Assembly (NCBI RefSeq): GCF_010560025.1
Contig: NZ_SAIY01000002.1
Span: 310,001 to 374,000 of the forward strand
Direction of reading: 5' to 3'
From: Verrucosispora sioxanthis
GTDB lineage: Bacteria; Actinomycetota; Actinomycetes; Mycobacteriales; Micromonosporaceae
DNA: 64,000 bases
In this document: positions 54,532-63,057 of the stretch, piece by piece
How positions within the stretch are numbered: position 1 is the first letter of the stretch
How the letters are laid out: the number at the start of each line of letters is the position of its first letter
The notes under the pieces: generated by a model
Told to the model about the DNA's origin: nothing
What the model saw: the letters and a program-made list of their open reading frames with translations, nothing else
Database searches by the model: none
Position numbers and translations under genes: made by a program

Positions 54532-55817
54532 CCGACGGGCGCGGCGAACCGCAGTCGGACCGGTCCGCCGCACACCCGTCGCTCGTGCCGAGCGGGCGGC
54601 ACCGGCCGGGCGGACCGGCGGATCTCGTCGAGCAGCCCGGCTGGCGACGGATGCTGGCGGCCGCCCGGCACAGCCTGGAACGCACCGGTGGCCGGCTCGA
54701 CACCACCGTGACGCTCTCCACCCCCACCGACGACGAACGTCTCGTGATCATCGGCATCACCGGCACCCACCGCTCCGCCGCAGCGGCACGCCTCAGTATC
54801 CGGCTCAGCGCCGTGGACGAACACCTACGCGCCGCGTACGGAGTCGGCCTGATCGACGTGCTCGCCGCGACGGCCCCGCTGCGCAACCGACCGTCCGACC
54901 GCACACGCGAGGCGGTGGCCCGCGACGCCGTCCTCGCCGTGGCCCACGAGGGCCGACACGCCGGCAGCGTCTGGTACGCGGAATGGCTCGACGGCCTGCG
55001 CCGCGACGGCACCCTGACCCGCGTCGTCCGCACCGGGCTGCCGTTCGGCGACGTGGTCCGCGTCCTGGATGCGCTGCCCGCGGCCGACGAGCCCATGCCG
55101 GTCTTCGCCGACCGCGTGCTGGACGACACGAAGGCCCTCAGCGAGGGGCCGCTACGGGGGCTCGTCCTCCGTGCCGTCGCCGCCTGGCAGCAGGCGGCGC
55201 TCCCGGTCGGCGGTGAGCAGGAACGGGCGTTGTGGGAATCGGTCGGCCTGGTCCCGGACGACCTCGCCAGCCAGGTGCTGGTACTCAACGCACCGGCCAC
55301 CGGCGGGCTGGTCGGGCGGTGGCTGACGGAGGCCGCGCAGGCCGGCGTGCCGATGCGGGTCACCCTGCACCAACTGCGCCTGGCACCGCTGGCCCTGACC
55401 TGCGGCGAGGTCCATGTCTGCGAGAACCCCGCCGTGCTGCGCGCCGCCACCACCGCGCTCGGGACGCAGGCCCCAATGCTGATCTGCACCGAAGGGGTGC
55501 CGTCGGTCGCCGCTCACACGCTGCTGTGCACCGCCCCTCAGGATGCGGTGATTCGGTGGCGCAACGACTTCGACTGGACCGGCGTACGACTGACGGCGGC
55601 GGCTCTCCAACGGTATCCGGGCGCGGTTCCGTGGCGGATGACCTCGGCCGACTACCTGCCGGGGGCGGGCACCGGCACGGCCCTGCTCGGTACGCCCACC
55701 GAAACCCCCTGGGACCCTTCGCTCGGCGAGTCGATGCGGCGGACCGGCCGAGCGGTGATGGAGGAGCGGCTGCTCGACCGGCTCATCGCCGACCTACGGG
55801 CGGCCGGAGCCGGGTAA
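54528..55817 (+). CDS. jetD: Wadjet JetD-like nuclease subunit (TIGR02679/DUF2399)
   Basis: ATG 54528 overlaps the jetC stop (ATGA). The 429-residue frame is intact. The C-terminal Toprim-like part contains ICTEGVPSVAAHTLL (Glu) and IRWRNDFDWTGVRL (the DFD metal site). JetD is the topoisomerase VI-like nuclease that cuts plasmids held by the JetABC complex. With jetA-jetC broken as read, it would have no partner. Confidence 0.85.
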   Translation: MTDGRGEPQSDRSAAHPSLVPSGRHRPGGPADLVEQPGWRRMLAAARHSLERTGGRLDTTVTLSTPTDDERLVIIGITGTHRSAAAARLSIRLSAVDEHLRAAYGVGLIDVLAATAPLRNRPSDRTREAVARDAVLAVAHEGRHAGSVWYAEWLDGLRRDGTLTRVVRTGLPFGDVVRVLDALPAADEPMPVFADRVLDDTKALSEGPLRGLVLRAVAAWQQAALPVGGEQERALWESVGLVPDDLASQVLVLNAPATGGLVGRWLTEAAQAGVPMRVTLHQLRLAPLALTCGEVHVCENPAVLRAATTALGTQAPMLICTEGVPSVAAHTLLCTAPQDAVIRWRNDFDWTGVRLTAAALQRYPGAVPWRMTSADYLPGAGTGTALLGTPTETPWDPSLGESMRRTGRAVMEERLLDRLIADLRAAGAG

Positions 55818-55820
55818 CGG

Positions 55821-55937
55821 CTGGCAGCGCCGGACGGATTCATCGACGCCTACGTCCAGGCGCTCGTCGACCGCGACGTCCGGCAGCTCTCCGGCATCCG
55901 GCACGAGGCCGCCGAATGCCTCGAATACGCCCTCTGA
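55821..55937 (+). pseudogene. C-terminal scrap of an unidentified gene
   Basis: Directly after jetD a frame reads LAAPDGFIDAYVQALVDRDV, then RQLSGIRHEAAECLEYAL, to TGA at 55935-55937, which overlaps the next ATG. It has no start and no upstream part; it looks like the tail of a gene once coupled to the lyase-like gene after it. Confidence 0.4.
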
Positions 55938-56480
55938 TGCAACCCCTGCTGATCGGTGATCGGCTCGACGAGCTGCGGGCCGCGCTCACCACCACCCACA
56001 CCGCCCAGTGGCGGCGACTGTACGAGCAGTGCGACTGGTACCGCGGACAGAGCCCACCGAGCATCCGACCGCCAGCATCACCTACTTCGGTCCGGCCGCG
56101 ATGAACCTCGCCCTGGCCTACCGCCTCACCCGACAGCCCGGCTACCTGGCCGAGGCCCGACGATGGATCAGCACCGCCGTGGCATTCCCCCACTGGGGAA
56201 AGGCGAAGCTGCCCGACCACGACCTCGACGCCGGATGGCTGCTGCACGGGCTGTCCCTGGCGTACTCCTGGCTCCGTGACGACCTGCCCGGCGACGAAGC
56301 CGACGCGCTGCGCGCCAAGCTGCTGCTCCAGGGCGAGCGGATGTACGACTTCGCGGTGCAGACCGAGGGAACCTGGTGGTCGTCGAGCTACTGGCAGAAC
56401 CACAACTGGATCTGCTACACCGGGCTGGCCGCCGCCGGCTACGTCCTCGATCAGCGGCGCCTGACGGGCGATCTGCTCCA
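55937..56480 (+). pseudogene. heparinase II/III-like lyase, N-terminal fragment
   Basis: ATG 55937 begins MQPLLIGDRLDELRAALTTT, then WRRLYEQCDWYRGQ. After a one-base loss near 56055 the second frame gives ASITYFGPAAMNLALAYRLT, LPDHDLDAGWLLHGLSLAYS and WQNHNWICYTGLAAAGY, an alpha/alpha-barrel as in heparinase/oligoalginate lyases. The fragment stops at about 56480, joined tail to tail with an unrelated gene. Confidence 0.6.
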
Positions 56481-56858
56481 GCAGTGGCCGTCGAGGTCCC
56501 ACTCGTCGGTGCCGTCCTCGTCCTCGTCGTGGAGGTCGACGATGACGTGCTTGCCGGCGGTCCACGCGGATGCGCTGTCACTCTGGCAGTACTGGGCGAC
56601 GGTTGCGGGGTCGAGCAGGTGTATCGGTAGTCGAAGCATGAGCTGGCGGGTGCCCCAGTTGGCCAGGTACGGGTGTGCGTCGAAGTACCGTTCCATCAGC
56701 TTGCGCGGGTCGCCCTTGAAGTTGCCCCACTCGTAGGTGTTGACGAGGCTGGTGGCGGTGATGTCGGCCCGGGTCGACAGCGACCGCAGCTCGGCCCGCT
56801 CCCGAGCAGTGAGGGGTCGGTCGACGGCGGTGAACTCGTAGTACTGGTACTCGCTCAT
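56480..56858 (-). pseudogene. N-terminal fragment of a hypothetical protein
   Basis: ATG 56858 starts MSEYQYYEFTAVDRPLTARE, then NTYEWGNFKGDPRKLMERYF and YLANWGTRQLMLRLP. This is the opening of a long actinobacterial hypothetical protein that I have seen as several hundred residues. Here it ends after about 126 residues at the junction near 56480, with the frame running to a stop at 56451 in foreign sequence. It is seven bases after the upstream gene's stop, so they were an operon. Confidence 0.6.
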
Positions 56859-56864
56859 CGTGGC

Positions 56865-57176
56865 CTACCTTCCGGCCCAGTGCCGGTAGGCGTCGATCCA
56901 CGCGGCGCCGTCGGGCGCGGGGGTGGGTAGCGGCAGGTCGAGTAGGTCGATTCGCTGCCGGTGGTGGCCTCGGGCGCAGACCGCGACGATGGTGTCCGCG
57001 GTCATGTCGATCTTGCGCACGGTGACCTCGACGCCGAGGACGGTGGTGGTGAACGGCACCGCCAGATGCTCCTCGATCATGGTGAACAGGCCGGTGAGCT
57101 GTTCGTCGTCTCCGTACGCTTCGATGGTGGCTTCCTCGATCATCGCCTCCAGTGCGGCGCTGCCCTTCGATGCCAT
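56865..57176 (-). CDS. small hypothetical protein
   Basis: The 103-residue product starts at ATG 57176 (MASKGSAALEAMIEEATIEA). It has an acidic helical start and a beta part (VLGVEVTVRKIDMTADTIVA, VCARGHHRQRIDLLDLPLP). It ends six bases before the next gene on the same strand. Family unknown to me. Confidence 0.55.
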   Translation of the reverse strand: MASKGSAALEAMIEEATIEAYGDDEQLTGLFTMIEEHLAVPFTTTVLGVEVTVRKIDMTADTIVAVCARGHHRQRIDLLDLPLPTPAPDGAAWIDAYRHWAGR

Positions 57177-57237
57177 CGGCGGAGGATAGCGGACCGCTGT
57201 CGGGGTGTTCGGAGCCTGATGCGCGAGGATGGTCGGC

Positions 57238-58173
57238 ATGGGTTCGGTGGCCGAGTTCGTCGATCTTCGGCGGGAGGTGGAGCGGTTACGGGCGGAGAAC
57301 GCCCGGCTGGCGCGCCTGCTGGAGCTGCGCGGCCAGGACACGACTGCGGCACCGGAGCAGTTGTCCGCGCCGGTTGCGCCGCCAGGGTTGGTCACCATGG
57401 CTTCGCCGACCCGGGACAAGCTGGCGTTGTTCGCCGACCGGTTCCGAGCCCGGGCCGACGTGTACGCCGTGCGGTGGGACAACGCCCGTACCGGCGCAGC
57501 CGGGTGGATGCCCGCGGTCGCCGGCGGTTGGCGTAAGGGTATCGACCGGCGGGGTGCCACCTACCTGCCCCGTACGACGGAGGTCGTCGCGGCACATCTG
57601 GTCGGCGACGTGTTCATGGGCCTGTACCCACTGATGCCCGGCAACACCTGCCACTTCGTCGTGGCCGACTTCGACGGGCCCACGGCGATGCTCGACGCCC
57701 TCGCCTACGTGAAGGCGGCACGGGCCAGCGCGGTGCCGGCCGCGTTGGAGATCTCCCAGTCAGGCCGCGGCGCCCACGTGTGGATCTTCTTCACCGGCGG
57801 TGACGCCGGTTACGCCGCCATCGCGCTGCTCGCGCCGGTCGGCTACCTGATCTCCGCAGTGTTGGCCCGGTTCTGCTTCGCCCGCGACGAGTTGGGCCCC
57901 GACGAGGCTCTGCCGCACCGGCCCGGTGTCGCCGGGGAGGCGGCGGCGGTGGTGCGGGGCATGGTCGACGGGGTGCGGCACCTGGGACGGGCGCGCGGCG
58001 CCGCGTACGCGATCGGTGCGCAGGCGGGGTTCCGGCTGCTGTTCGGGCTCCTGGCGCTGGCGATGCTGCTGCTCTACCGCAACCGGTTCGCCGGCGACGA
58101 CCTCGACGGCGTACCGGCGCAGCTGGGTCTGGTATTCGCCGCGGGCGCGGCCGGGGTGCTGCTAGTGCCGTGA
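57238..58173 (+). pseudogene. TOTE-type primase N-terminus fused to an MFS transporter fragment
   Basis: ATG 57238 starts a coiled segment (VDLRREVERLRAENARLARL). The archaeo-eukaryotic primase domain typical of TOTE conflict systems follows (LALFADRFRARADVYAVRWD; CHFVVADFDGPTAMLDALAY; ALEISQSGRGAHVWIFF). At about 57798 the frame passes without break into membrane sequence (AAIALLAPVGYLISAVLARF), a transporter interior. It ends a few codons inside the IS630 element. Helicase and nuclease parts of TOTE are missing, so the join is a deletion scar. Confidence 0.7.
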
Positions 58174-59403
58174 CCACGAACGTTCACGGTGTTGGATGAC
58201 ACGCCGTCCGGCCTGTCGGTCGGGCGGCGTTGTGCCGGTCAGGCTGTGGCGGTGGCAGATCCTGTACGCGTGCGGCGGCTGAGTGACCAGGAAGGTCAGC
58301 AGCTGCTCAGAATCACTCGCCGGGGAACTGGCTCCCCGATCCGACTGCGACGGGCGATGGTCGTGCTCGCCTCGGCCGGCGGGAACACAGTGCCGGCCAT
58401 CGCCCGCCTGGTCCAGGCCGACGAGGACACGATCCGGCAGGTCATCCACCGGTTCAACGAGATGGGGATGGCCAGCCTGGACCCTCAGTGGGCGGGTGGC
58501 CGTCCCCGCCAGATCAGTAGCGACGAAGAGCAGCTCATCGTCGAGACGGCCAACACCCGCCCCGAGAAACTGGGGCGGCCGTTCACCCGGTGGAGCATCC
58601 GCAAGCTCGCCGACCACCTGCGCCTGCATGCCACCCGCCGGATCCGGATCGGGCGGGAACGGCTGCGGCAGATCCTGCACCGGCACCAGATCACCTTCCA
58701 GCGGACCAAGACGTGGAAGGAGTCCACCGACCCTGACCGGGATGCCAAGCTCGCCCGGATCGAGTACGTGAGCAGCCAGTTCCCGCAGCGGGTGTTCGCG
58801 TTCGACGAGTTCGGTCCCCTGGTGATCCGGCCGCAGGCCGGCGCCGGGTGGGCTCCGGCCGGGCATCCGCACCGGCTGCCCGCGAACTACCACAAGCTGC
58901 ACGGGGTTCGGCAGTTCCACGGCTGCTACTCCGTCGGTGACGACCAACTATGGGGCGTCGTCCGACGCCGCAAGAGCGCCGCGAACACCCTCACCGCCTT
59001 GAAGTCGATCCGGGCCGCCCGCCCGGACGGGGCACCGATCTACGTGATCCTGGACAACCTGTCCGCGCACAAGGGCTCGAAGATCCGCAGGTGGGCGGCC
59101 CGGAACAAGGTCGAGCTCTGCTTCACCCCGACCTACGCCTCCTGGGCCAACCCGATCGAGGCCCAGTTCGGGCCGCTACGCACCTTCGTCATCGCTGGCT
59201 CGAACCACCCGAACCACCCGGCGATGACCCGACGGTTGCAGGCCTACCTGCGGTGGCGCAACGCCAACGCCCGCCACCCTGACGTCCTGGCCGCCCAACG
59301 CCGCGAACGAGCCCGCATCCGCAGCGAACGCCAACGACGCTGGGGCCAACCCGCCACCAGAGCGGCCTGACCCCAACACCGTGAACATTCGTGGTCAGAG
59401 CAC
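58165..59403 (+). mobile_element. IS630-family element with TA target duplication
   Basis: The 31-base ends begin GTGC and share TGACCACGAA and GTTCACGGTGTTGG with only a few mismatches. TA lies on both sides (58163-58164 and 59404-59405), the target duplication typical of IS630/Tc1-mariner. Size 1,239 bp. It interrupts the MFS remnant. Confidence 0.93.
58189..59370 (+). CDS. IS630-family transposase
   Basis: The 393-residue protein has an N-terminal HTH region (TVPAIARLVQADEDTIRQVI), a second HTH/linker (FTRWSIRKLADHLRLHATRR), and a DDE domain: Asp in VFAFDEFGPL, Asp in YVILDNLSAHKG, and Glu in WANPIEAQFGPLRTF. It is intact and could be active. Start GTG 58189 lies within the left end, and later starts are possible. 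Confidence 0.9.
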   Translation: MLDDTPSGLSVGRRCAGQAVAVADPVRVRRLSDQEGQQLLRITRRGTGSPIRLRRAMVVLASAGGNTVPAIARLVQADEDTIRQVIHRFNEMGMASLDPQWAGGRPRQISSDEEQLIVETANTRPEKLGRPFTRWSIRKLADHLRLHATRRIRIGRERLRQILHRHQITFQRTKTWKESTDPDRDAKLARIEYVSSQFPQRVFAFDEFGPLVIRPQAGAGWAPAGHPHRLPANYHKLHGVRQFHGCYSVGDDQLWGVVRRRKSAANTLTALKSIRAARPDGAPIYVILDNLSAHKGSKIRRWAARNKVELCFTPTYASWANPIEAQFGPLRTFVIAGSNHPNHPAMTRRLQAYLRWRNANARHPDVLAAQRRERARIRSERQRRWGQPATRAA

Positions 59404-59893
59404 TAGCGGCGGCGGCGACCCCCGACGGCGGCCCGCCAGGTCGGCGGGTGGCGGTGGGTGGCCGGGTTGCTCGCGGCGGTCGCGGTGGCGTTGCCGGTGT
59501 TCGGGTCGCCGTTCGACCCGCTGCTGCTGCTGATCGTCGTCGTGTTGGTGGTCAACGTCGCCGGGCACGGCATCAAGATCGTGGTGGACACGATGGTGCA
59601 GCACGAGTGCGCCGACACCTTTCGGGGGCGGCTGTTCGCCGTGAACGACACGGCGTTCAACCTCGCCTACGTGCTCGGCATGGTGGCCGCAGCCCGGTTC
59701 ATCCCGGACGACGGGCGCTCACCGCTGCTGCTCGGTGTCGCCGCGGCCGGCTACGGCTGCCTCGCGGTCGGCTACGCGGTCGCCGCCGGCAGGTGGGCCC
59801 GCAAGGCCGGGGACGACATCGCCCTGCCGGTGGCGACGATGCCGGCAGTCGACCGGTAACCGCCAGCCGCGCCCCGGACGACAGGCCGGCTGA

Positions 59894-59940
59894 CACAGAC
59901 AACAGCCACGACGGGGATGCCGCCGTGGCCGTTGTCTGTC
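59894..59940. terminator. long bidirectional hairpin
   Basis: A roughly 20-bp imperfect stem (acagacaac...gttgtctgt, gccacg...cgtggc) with a 5-base loop (ggatg) lies between the transporter remnant and the convergent CsbD gene. It is likely a terminator for both. Confidence 0.7.
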
Positions 59941-59973
59941 ATCTCACCCTTGCCGCGCCCTGCGCGGTGCGGG

Positions 59974-60147
59974 TCAGCTCTTGAAGGCGTCCTTAATCTT
60001 CTCGCCGGCCTGCTTGACGTTGGCGCTGGCCTGGTCGCCGCGGCCCTCGGCTTCGAGGCGCTCGTCGTCGGTGGCCCGGCCGGCGCCTTCCTTGACCTTG
60101 CCGGCGGCCTCTTCGGAGGCGTTGCTGATCTTCTCGTCGATACCCAT
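59974..60147 (-). CDS. CsbD family stress protein
   Basis: The 57-residue protein (ATG 60147, MGIDEKISNASEEAAGKVKE) has the repeated charged helices of CsbD, including GKVKEGAGRATDDERLEAEG and ASANVKQAGEKIKDAFK. CsbD proteins are small, abundant general-stress proteins of unknown mechanism. Confidence 0.9.
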   Translation of the reverse strand: MGIDEKISNASEEAAGKVKEGAGRATDDERLEAEGRGDQASANVKQAGEKIKDAFKS

Positions 60148-60224
60148 CGTGCCTCCCGCGTCTCGTGGTGGCGCTACATCAAAAGCAGTACCCCGAGGGA
60201 GGAAGTCCAACCACCTGTCGACGC

Positions 60225-61172
60225 TCAGTGGCCGAGTCCGTTCGCGGCGGCGCCGGTAGGCGTGGGCTGCCGGTCGATGTCGGGTTCGAGGTAGACGACC
60301 TTGGCGGTCGGCAGCGCCCGGCGCAGTCGGGCCTCGGCGTCGTCGATGGTCGCGGCGATGGTGGCGCCGTCGTCGGCGGCGGCGGCGATCTTCGCCGCGA
60401 CGAGGAGTTCCTCCGGGCCGAGGTGCATGGTGCGCAGGTGGATGACCCGGTCCACCCCGGGGGTGGACAGCAGGGCGGTGTGGATCGCGGTGACCTCTTC
60501 CGGCAGTGCCGCCTCGCCGATGAGCAGGCTCTTGATTTCGGTGGCGAGGATGACGGCGATGGTGACCAGCAGGATGCCGATGCAGCCGGTGGCGATGCCG
60601 TCGAAGATGCCGTTGCCGGTGAGCACGCTCAGGCCCACGCCGAGCAGCGCGAGGACCAGGCCGAGCAGCGCGCCGGCGTCCTCCAACAGGATGACCGGAA
60701 GTTCGGGGGCGCGGGCGCGGCGGACGAAGGAGACCCAGCCGCCTCCGCCTCGGGTCCGGTTGGCCTCCTTCACCGCCGTGCGCAGCGCGTAGCCTTCCAG
60801 GCCCATCGCGATGAGCAGGACGACCACGGCGACCAGGGGTGAGGTCAGCTCCTGCGGGTGGGTGATCTTGTGGTAGCTCTCGTACAGGGCGTAGAGGCCG
60901 CCGAGGGTGAACAGGATGATCGCGACGAGAAACGCGTAGATGTAGCGTTCCCGTGCGTACCCGAAGGGGTGCAGGGTCGAGGGGGCGCGGCGGGCGCGTT
61001 TGCCGCCGACGAGCAGCAGCGCCTGGTTCGTGGAGTCCGCGACCGAGTGCACGCCCTCGGCGAGCATCGACGCCGATCCGGTGATGCCCGCGGCGACGAA
61101 CTTGCTCACCGCGATACCCAGGTTCGCGGCCAGCGCCGTCACGACGGCCTTGGTGCTGCCCTCCGCTGCCAT
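60225..61172 (-). CDS. cation diffusion facilitator transporter
   Basis: The 315-residue protein has six membrane helices, the CDF motif HSVADSTNQALL near residue 42 (His/Asp metal site), a second HP-type loop, LLEDAGALLGLVLALLGVGL (Glu-Asp pair) and a cytoplasmic C-terminal domain (RVIHLRTMHLGPEELLVAAK). It exports divalent cations such as zinc in exchange for protons. I chose ATG 61172 after AGGGGA; a TTG lies one codon earlier. Confidence 0.9.
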   Translation of the reverse strand: MAAEGSTKAVVTALAANLGIAVSKFVAAGITGSASMLAEGVHSVADSTNQALLLVGGKRARRAPSTLHPFGYARERYIYAFLVAIILFTLGGLYALYESYHKITHPQELTSPLVAVVVLLIAMGLEGYALRTAVKEANRTRGGGGWVSFVRRARAPELPVILLEDAGALLGLVLALLGVGLSVLTGNGIFDGIATGCIGILLVTIAVILATEIKSLLIGEAALPEEVTAIHTALLSTPGVDRVIHLRTMHLGPEELLVAAKIAAAADDGATIAATIDDAEARLRRALPTAKVVYLEPDIDRQPTPTGAAANGLGH

Positions 61173-61313
61173 CAATTATTTCCCCTCGTGGACGTCTCGG
61201 TGTGGGTGGCCAGTGTGCCAGCGGCGTGGCGGTCCGCAGCTGCCACAGGTACCGGACAGCACGCCGCCGGCCCGCCCCGAAGGGCTGGGCCGGCGGGACG
61301 GGCGGTGCGAGGG

Positions 61314-61586
61314 TCAGTGGACGCGGCGGCGGCCGTAGGCGCCGGCGGCGATCGCGACACCGATCGCGGCGAAGATCACCTGGATCAGCAGCTCGATCCA
61401 GTCGATGCCCTTGGTGTCGGACACACCCATCGCCCCGGCGACGAACGTGCCGAGGATCGCGGCGACCACACCGATGACGAGGGTGAGCCAGATCGGGATG
61501 TTCTGCTTGCCGGGTACGACCAACCGGCCCAGCGCGCCGATGACCAGACCGATGATGATGGCCGTGAGGATGCCGGTAACTTCCAC
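61314..61586 (-). CDS. GlsB/YeaQ/YmgE family membrane protein
   Basis: The 90-residue protein has three hydrophobic segments (IIIGLVIGALGRLVVPGKQN; WLTLVIGVVAAILGTFVAGA; LLIQVIFAAIGVAIAAGAYG), the family pattern. Start GTG 61586 follows GGAGGG. Transglycosylase-associated proteins of this kind are tied to envelope stress, without a known activity. Confidence 0.88.
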   Translation of the reverse strand: MEVTGILTAIIIGLVIGALGRLVVPGKQNIPIWLTLVIGVVAAILGTFVAGAMGVSDTKGIDWIELLIQVIFAAIGVAIAAGAYGRRRVH

Positions 61587-61722
61587 GAGAGCCGTCCCTC
61601 CAGAGGGGTTGTCGTCGGCCCGATCATTGCCCCGCCCGCCGAACGGCGAAACCAGCCCGACGTCCTGGCGCCCAGGCACTGCCTGACCGTGCCGGCGCCG
61701 GCCAGTCCAAGGGCTCGGGAGG

Positions 61723-62799
61723 TCAGTCCTCCTCGTCACCCCCCTCGTCGTCGCCGAAGTCGAAGACCTCGTCGGCGATCATGCCGCCGGCGAAGCCGAG
61801 CGCGGCGCCACCGACCACGCCGGCGGCGACGGCACCCATGCCGGGGCCACCGTGCCGCTCGTGGTGGTGCTCGTCCTTGTAGTGCCCGCCGGGATGGCCG
61901 TACCCGGCGTGCCCGTAGCCGGGGGCGCCGTAGGCGGGCTCCCCGTAGCCGGGCGGCGGCGGATAGCCGGGGTTTCCGTGGCCTTGGGCGGGCGGGGCGT
62001 AACCGTGGCCGGCGAGCGTGCTCTGGTAGCTGTCGAGGGCCTGGCGGACCCAGCCGTCGACCTGCGCGGCCCAGTCGACGCGGTCGGCGTCGGCGTGTGC
62101 GGCGTGGTAGCGGCCGTAGGAGTCGTGGCCGCTGGTAAACAGGCCGCCGCGCTTGTCGAACTCGAGGACGACGTCGACGCGGTGCTCGTTGGCGACGAAG
62201 GTCAGCTCGACCTCGTTGACGGCGTGGGCGTACTGCGGGGCGGCGTAGTACTCGATCTCCTGGTAGAACGGCAGGCTCTGGTGCAACCCGGAGATGTGCC
62301 CGCGTTCCAGGTCGGCGCCCTTGAACTGGAAGCCGAGCCGGCCGAAGGCATCCAGGATGCGTTCCTGCACCGGCAGCGGGTGCACGTACACCGGGTCGAG
62401 GTCGCCCTTGTCGACCGCGCCGCGGATGGCCACCTCGGTGCGCAGGCCCATGGTCATGCCGTGCAGGTGCTGCCCGTACAGGTCGGTCACCGGGGTCTCC
62501 CACGGCACCGCCACCTGCAACGGCAGCGACAACTGCTGGCCCTCGCGCAGGTGCAGGCCGCCGGCGACCTGCACGCGGTGGAACTCGACGAGGGCGTCGT
62601 ACCCCTCCTCCGCGCCGTCGACCTCGACCCGGGTGACCAGGCCGACGGTGATGTGGTCGATCTCCACGTCGTGGCTGCCGCCGGTCAGGTTCACCTGACC
62701 GGCCAGCATCAACCCCGGGCGGGTGCTCGGATTGGACAGGACGGTATCGACGCTGGGGCCGCCCACCCCGAACGCGCCCAGCATCTTCTTGAACACCAC
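61723..62799 (-). CDS. Spo0M-like sporulation-control (arrestin-fold) protein
   Basis: The 358-residue product begins MVFKKMLGAFGVGGPSVDTV from GTG 62799 and has two arrestin-like beta domains (LMLAGQVNLTGGSHDVEIDH; LPLQVAVPWETPVT). A Gly/Tyr/His-rich tail and an acidic end follow. Spo0M homologues are cytoplasmic and affect sporulation or division. Starts further upstream add sequence without a likely domain. Confidence 0.88.
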   Translation of the reverse strand: MVFKKMLGAFGVGGPSVDTVLSNPSTRPGLMLAGQVNLTGGSHDVEIDHITVGLVTRVEVDGAEEGYDALVEFHRVQVAGGLHLREGQQLSLPLQVAVPWETPVTDLYGQHLHGMTMGLRTEVAIRGAVDKGDLDPVYVHPLPVQERILDAFGRLGFQFKGADLERGHISGLHQSLPFYQEIEYYAAPQYAHAVNEVELTFVANEHRVDVVLEFDKRGGLFTSGHDSYGRYHAAHADADRVDWAAQVDGWVRQALDSYQSTLAGHGYAPPAQGHGNPGYPPPPGYGEPAYGAPGYGHAGYGHPGGHYKDEHHHERHGGPGMGAVAAGVVGGAALGFAGGMIADEVFDFGDDEGGDEED

Positions 62800-63057
62800 G
62801 AACCTCTCCCTCGACGACAGCCAACGCACGACATCCAGTTCCGGTGGAAGTTCCACACGCAACCCTTGTGCCGCAATGAGATCAACGGCGTCCATAATGG
62901 AAGCCGTCGCGTCGGGAACCTATCAAGGACACCTGAGAAGTAGCTGGATGTATCCGTACAGTTACTCTCAGGTAGTGCCGCGCGGGTGTCGAGCAATTAC
63001 CTCGGCCAGCGATAGAGGCCGCCACCGCACGTCACGCGCCCGTCGGTCATCGGCCCG

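Larger units (their letters stand above)
57800..59859 (+). pseudogene. MFS transporter remnant interrupted by an IS
   Basis: Membrane-spanning segments before (57800-58164) and after (59406-59859: VAGLLAAVAVALPVFGSPFD; LLIVVVLVVNVAGHGIKIVV; TMVQHECADTFRGRLFAVND) the IS belong to one MFS protein. The N-terminal third is lost at the TOTE join. Without the IS, one further frameshift between 59406 and 59457 is still needed to connect them. Confidence 0.7.

Noticed and set aside
60858..62943. Long plus-strand frames opposite the GlsB and Spo0M genes
   Set aside because: They mirror well-recognised minus-strand genes and are arginine- or valine-rich without domain features.
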